DNA from: Bacteroidales bacterium
GTDB taxonomy: Bacteria; Bacteroidota; Bacteroidia; Bacteroidales; P3
Direction of reading: 5' to 3'
Assembly (NCBI GenBank): GCA_012837565.1
Contig: DUQY01000031.1
Coordinates: 1 to 9,464 of the forward strand
DNA: 9,464 nt
The notes beneath the pieces are model-generated. The model had not been told where the DNA came from, ran no database searches, and saw only the letters and a list, made by a program, of their open reading frames with translations. Made by a program: the position numbers and the translations under genes. This document shows, one piece after another, positions 6,130-9,464 of the stretch. Position 1 is the stretch's first letter. Each line of letters starts with the position of its first letter.

Positions 6130-6546
6130 TTATTTAAGAAAGGATTCTATTGCTAAGGAATAACCTTTTAGGCCAAATCCAAATATGCTCCCTACACAGT
6201 TTGGAGCCATAAGACTGACATGGCGAAAGGGTTCTCGGTTAAGAATGTTTGAGATATGAACTTCAACAACTGGTGTTTTTATGCTTTTTACTGCATCGGC
6301 TATTGAAATGGAGGTATGGGTATAGCCACCTGCATTTAATATAATTCCATCGTAAGTAAATCCTGTTTCGTGGAGCTTATTTATAATTTCTCCTTCCACG
6401 TTTGATTGAAAATATTCTAATTCTATATGGGGATAATCTTTGATAAGCTTCTTGAAGTAATCTTCAAAGCTTATTTCTCCGTATATTTCTTTTTCCCTAA
6501 TGCTTAAAAGGTTTAGGTTGGGTCCGTTTACAATTATTATCTTCAT
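6130..6546 (-). CDS. aroQ: Type II 3-dehydroquinate dehydratase
   Basis: This cytoplasmic enzyme removes water from 3-dehydroquinate to give 3-dehydroshikimate, the third step of the shikimate pathway to aromatic amino acids. The 138 residues are near the usual length of about 140-150 and carry all family landmarks. These are NGPNLNLL (7-14), the lid Arg17 and catalytic Tyr22 (IREKEIYG), FQSNVEGEII (46-55), the substrate-binding NAGGYTHTSISIADAV (71-86) with Asn71, VEVHISN (94-100) with catalytic His97, REPFRH (104-109), and the C-terminal GFGLKGY (123-129). The type II enzyme is a dodecamer in known cases. Its start codon overlaps the stop of the upstream thioredoxin-like gene by 4 bp (ATGA), which suggests translational coupling. 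It is last in the MBL-thioredoxin-aroQ unit. Confidence 0.96.
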   Translation of the reverse strand: MKIIIVNGPNLNLLSIREKEIYGEISFEDYFKKLIKDYPHIELEYFQSNVEGEIINKLHETGFTYDGIILNAGGYTHTSISIADAVKSIKTPVVEVHISNILNREPFRHVSLMAPNCVGSIFGFGLKGYSLAIESFLK

Positions 6547-7016
6547 TTACTTATTGTTTTTATCCATTTAAGAACTTCTTTTTCATTGGGACATAAAACT
6601 ATGTTTTTGTCTTTGTCAAGCACGAAAAAGGTTGGTACTGTATGGAGGTAGGCTGTTATAATCTCTCTGTCGTTCTCATTCCACCCGTTTATCCAGTTAT
6701 TGGGTACGCATTCCAAATTATCTAGCCAATATTCCTTTTCAACATCAGGAAGAACAGCTAAAAGGGTTATTCTTTTAGTCTCAATTAGGCTGTTTAAGCT
6801 CTGGTTATTGATTAGTTTTTTCTTTATCTTTTCGCAGTCTTCACATACTGGGCTATAAAAATAGAGTAATATATAATCTGTTTTTATATCGTATAGGTTG
6901 TGTTTTTCCTCACCAGGTGTTATATAGCTAAAGTCCATAAACCTTTCTTTATCTTGTGAAAATCCAAGAAAGGAAAAGAAAACAAGGTTGATAAAAATGA
7001 TTATGGACCTTAGCAT
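6543..7016 (-). CDS. Exported thioredoxin-like protein with CxxC
   Basis: This is a 157-residue thioredoxin-fold protein. The N-terminus is a signal peptide or signal anchor (hydrophobic residues 4-18, ending FSFLGFSQ), so it should act in the periplasm. The core shows LYFYSPVCEDCEKIKKKL (51-68) with the redox pair Cys58-Glu-Asp-Cys61 after a beta strand. The conserved cis-proline is in TVPTFFVLDKD (126-136, Pro128), followed by the last strand and a terminal helix (about 144-155). Members of this group in Bacteroidota often act as thiol-disulfide proteins next to DUF5106 domains. Here the DUF5106 part is absent and only the thioredoxin part remains. Two extra cysteines, Cys103 and Cys142, are present. 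It starts 12 bp after the upstream nuclease gene and overlaps aroQ by 4 bp. Its redox partner is unknown. Confidence 0.85.
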   Translation of the reverse strand: MLRSIIIFINLVFFSFLGFSQDKERFMDFSYITPGEEKHNLYDIKTDYILLYFYSPVCEDCEKIKKKLINNQSLNSLIETKRITLLAVLPDVEKEYWLDNLECVPNNWINGWNENDREIITAYLHTVPTFFVLDKDKNIVLCPNEKEVLKWIKTISK

Positions 7017-7028
7017 AACTTGTTTTTT

Positions 7029-8429
7029 TTACAATATTAGTGTTTCGCCTCTAGAAGGGATATAAGATCTTTCGTATCCGCTTTCTTTAAGGGTGTTTGC
7101 AAAGTTGATTTGTGTTTGCTCTTCTCCATGAACTAGGAATATGTTCTTGATTTTTGTTTTGTCTTGACACTCTAAGAAACGTAGTAACTCTATGTAGTCG
7201 GCGTGAGCTGAGTAGGAATCAATGGTTCTAATTTCTGCCCTAACAATGTGCTGGGTTCCAAAAATTGAGACAACCTTATCTCCTCTAAGTATTTTTGCCC
7301 CTAAGGTCCTTGGTGCACAATATCCAACTCCAAGAATTGTAGTCCTTTTGTTTGAAATATTATTTGCAATATGATGCTTAACTCTTCCTGCCTCCATCAT
7401 CCCTGATGCTGATATAATTATCATTGGTCTATTAATGGAATTTAGGCTTTTTGATTCTTCGGTAGAACGTACATAATGAAGACGGTCAAATCCGAATGGG
7501 TCATTATCAGTTTTCATATACTCCTTCATCTCATCGTTGAAGCATTCTGTATGTAGTCGCATTATATTTGTTGCATTTAAACTCAAAGGACTATCAACAT
7601 AAACATCTATATCAGGTAACATCCCGCTTCTTTCAAGTTTGTCTAAGGCATGAATAATTTCTTGAGCCCTACCTATTGCAAAGGAAGGTATTATTAGCTT
7701 TCCTTTTTTCTTGCAACAAGTATCTATTACTGCACTAAGTAGTTTTTGTTCCGAAAGGTCAATTGGGTCATGAAGTCTATCACCGTATGTGCTTTCCATA
7801 ATGATATAGTCTGCCTGAGGAAAGGGTTGAGGGTCTTTTAAAATCCTTTTCGAATATCTTCCAATATCTCCTGTAAATGCTATTTTAACATCTTTCCCTT
7901 CTTCATTAATTGTTATGTTGACGGTTGCACTTCCAAGAATATGCCCGTTGTCAGTAAATTTGATTGAGATATCTCTATCAATAAAGAATTCTTTTTCGTA
8001 GGGGATTGAAATAAAATACTGCATTGCATTTTGGGCGTCTTCCATATTGTAGATTGGTTCTACTGGATCTTTGCCTTGACGAGCTCTTTTCTTATTAAAT
8101 GTATATATATCGTATTCTTGTATCTTTCCACTGTCTGCAAGCATAATCGAACAAAGGTCCCTTGTTGCTGGGGTGCAGAATACTGTTCCCTTAAAGCCTA
8201 GCTTAACAATATATGGAATAAGTCCTGAGTGGTCGATATGGGGATGTGATAGGAAAAGATAATCTATTTCTGAGGGCTCAAAGCCAAGCTCTCTGTTCAT
8301 TTGGTCAGTCTCTAGGCCTTTACCTTGAAACATCCCGCAATCGAGTAGTATTTTCTTTCCTGCATTAGTAGTTATTAAGTGTTTGCTGCCAGTTACTTCT
8401 TTAGCTGCTCCTAAAAATTCTATTTTCAT
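7029..8429 (-). CDS. Beta-CASP metallo-beta-lactamase-fold RNase
   Basis: This 466-residue protein belongs to the COG1236-type beta-CASP family, related to CPSF73, which cuts RNA with two zinc ions in the cytoplasm. Motifs in order: LDCGMFQG (29-36); SHPHIDHSG (61-69), giving the HxHxDH metal site His62, His64, Asp66 and His67; GHILGSA (162-168) with His163; FTGDIGR (185-191) with Asp188; ESTYGDR (212-218), motif A; the beta-CASP cap about 210-395, including PSFAIGRAQE (248-257) and SASGMMEAGRVKHH (340-353); SAHADY (407-412) with His409, motif B; and LVHGE (432-436) with His434, motif C. All catalytic residues are present. The length is normal for the bacterial single-chain members. The natural RNA substrate in bacteria is not settled for this group. 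It is first of a three-gene unit, preceded by a -7-like TATCTTTG. Confidence 0.95.
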   Translation of the reverse strand: MKIEFLGAAKEVTGSKHLITTNAGKKILLDCGMFQGKGLETDQMNRELGFEPSEIDYLFLSHPHIDHSGLIPYIVKLGFKGTVFCTPATRDLCSIMLADSGKIQEYDIYTFNKKRARQGKDPVEPIYNMEDAQNAMQYFISIPYEKEFFIDRDISIKFTDNGHILGSATVNITINEEGKDVKIAFTGDIGRYSKRILKDPQPFPQADYIIMESTYGDRLHDPIDLSEQKLLSAVIDTCCKKKGKLIIPSFAIGRAQEIIHALDKLERSGMLPDIDVYVDSPLSLNATNIMRLHTECFNDEMKEYMKTDNDPFGFDRLHYVRSTEESKSLNSINRPMIIISASGMMEAGRVKHHIANNISNKRTTILGVGYCAPRTLGAKILRGDKVVSIFGTQHIVRAEIRTIDSYSAHADYIELLRFLECQDKTKIKNIFLVHGEEQTQINFANTLKESGYERSYIPSRGETLIL

Positions 8430-8452
8430 AAGTTTTTTATTTAATCGATAAG

Positions 8453-8460
8453 CAAAGATA
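8453..8460 (-). promoter_or_regulatory. Possible -7 element before the beta-CASP RNase gene
   Basis: On the minus strand TATCTTTG fits TAnnTTTG and would place transcription start near 8446, about 16 nt before the ATG at 8429. No good TTTG lies 19-21 nt upstream, so the promoter is incomplete by eye. The gap to the upstream MATE gene (8430-8513) shows no terminator, so readthrough from that gene is also possible. Confidence 0.45.
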
Positions 8461-8513
8461 AGTTTATTTTTGCAATATTTATTATTTACTTATAAAATAA
8501 CGGAAGTATGAAC

Positions 8514-9464
8514 CTAATTAGTTTGTTCTTTGGTTAAAATCTTTATTTTTAAATTAAATCTCTTATAATAAAGAATTGCAGCAGTAAGTAATCCTGCAGA
8601 GAATCCTGCAAATATACTCCAAGAGCCAAGCTTGAAAACGAAACCACAAATATAGGCAAAAGGAATAGCAACTAATGTATAGGAAATAAAAGCATATTTC
8701 ATAGGCTTTGCCACATCGTTAAGTCCTCTTAGAGCACCAAGGAATAGGACCTGAGAGCCATCAATTAATTGGAAGAAACCAGCAACAATAAAGAATTGAG
8801 CAGCAATTGCAACAACTTCTTGGTCAGGAGAAAATATGCTTGCAATAGGTTTGCCAAATATTATAAAGATTAAGGCGAAGAATGACATTATTAATAAAGT
8901 TATCTGATATCCGGCCTTGAAATGTTTTCTAATTTCTCCAATATTCTTCCTCCCATATTCTTGACTAATCAAAACCGTTGTGGCACTTCCAAGACCAGAG
9001 GCCATAAGGAAAGTTGTACCCACAATAGTAATTACAATATGATAACCTGCAAGAGTGGTCTTCCCAACCCATCCCATCATTATTGTGATAAATAGGAGTG
9101 AGGCGAACTCCAAAAACATTTGACCAGATATTGGCATTCCTAATCTTAATATGATTTTTTGAGTGTGGAATGTCATATTCTTCCAAGTAAAGAAGAGAAA
9201 ATACTTTCTGTATTTTTTATGAAAGAAAATCAAGGTAAAGAATGCTATTGGCATAATTGTTTTTGCAATAAGAGTTGCAAGCCCAGCTCCAGTTATTCCT
9301 AATGTAGGAGCACCAAATTTACCATAAATCAAAATATAGTTAAGGATAATATTTAGAACATTGGCAGAGATAGTTATAATCATTGCATTCTTTGTGTTGC
9401 CTATTCCTTCTAAGAATTGTTTGAAAGTTAGGAAGATAAGACTTGGTAAAAAAGAAATAGAAAT
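8514..9464 (-). CDS. MATE-family efflux transporter (5' end outside window)
   Basis: This is the C-terminal 316 residues of a multidrug and toxin extrusion transporter, a cation-driven inner-membrane antiporter. The frame runs without a stop to the window edge. The extra 27 residues before the Met at 9383 read ...QFLEGIGNTKNA..., a conserved MATE segment, so that Met is internal and the gene is cut by the window. Full members have about 440-460 residues, so about 130 N-terminal residues are missing. Visible features include NIILNYILIYG with GITGAGLAT (loop and helix at the end of the first MatE half), RLGMPISGQMFLEF (start of the second half), GLGSATTVLISQEYGRKN, and FLGALRGLNDVAKPM near the C-terminus. 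About eight membrane helices are present in this part. The end is a short basic tail. Substrate and coupling ion (Na+ or H+) cannot be told. Confidence 0.92.
   Translation of the reverse strand: MSISFLPSLIFLTFKQFLEGIGNTKNAMIITISANVLNIILNYILIYGKFGAPTLGITGAGLATLIAKTIMPIAFFTLIFFHKKYRKYFLFFTWKNMTFHTQKIILRLGMPISGQMFLEFASLLFITIMMGWVGKTTLAGYHIVITIVGTTFLMASGLGSATTVLISQEYGRKNIGEIRKHFKAGYQITLLIMSFFALIFIIFGKPIASIFSPDQEVVAIAAQFFIVAGFFQLIDGSQVLFLGALRGLNDVAKPMKYAFISYTLVAIPFAYICGFVFKLGSWSIFAGFSAGLLTAAILYYKRFNLKIKILTKEQTN

Noticed and set aside
9381..9383. ATG as the start of the MATE gene
   Set aside because: The frame continues upstream to the window edge with conserved MATE residues, so this Met is internal.

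Overview
The window looks like a chromosomal segment of a member of the Bacteroidota. It is AT-rich, and three promoter-like sites match the Bacteroidota consensus (TTTG, about 20 nt, TAnnTTTG). Start codons mostly follow A/T-rich sequence rather than a strong Shine-Dalgarno. Several proteins are types common in the phylum: a roughly 590-residue S1, a GWxTD-like exported protein, and a thioredoxin-fold lipoprotein-like/periplasmic protein. The genus cannot be told from the sequence alone.

Left end (1-1260) is gene-poor and accessory in character. It holds a run of four small perfect hairpins (116-201) resembling the REP-like palindromes found near RAYT-type transposases. Next comes a short reading frame for a glycine-rich, bacteriocin-like peptide (to 481) whose only possible start lies inside the last hairpin. 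A decayed minus-strand C-terminal remnant of an IS3-family transposase follows (610-735), with a strong hairpin terminator beside it (565-605). Then comes an unexplained structured stretch (866-1036) with a 13-bp hairpin, an 18-bp perfect palindrome and a 103-nt element bounded by 13-bp inverted repeats.

Plus-strand core (1117-6127): rpsA has its own promoter, leader and a textbook terminator. A new promoter starts immediately after that terminator. It drives a tight three-gene unit: an exported GWxTD-like protein, a family 2 glycosyltransferase and a small membrane protein, with gaps of 9 and 4 bp. This suggests an envelope-related operon, although only the glycosyltransferase has a clear biochemical class.

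Minus-strand block (6130-9464), read right to left: a MATE transporter cut by the window edge, a beta-CASP metallo-beta-lactamase-fold RNase, an exported thioredoxin-like protein and type II 3-dehydroquinate dehydratase (aroQ). The last three are packed with a 12-bp gap and a 4-bp ATGA overlap, so are probably cotranscribed. The plus and minus units converge with 2 bp between stop codons and no visible terminator.

The protein-coding part is largely ordinary housekeeping. The places most worth a second look are the left-end peptide with its hairpin start, the structured region at 866-1036, and the altered GWxTD motif.
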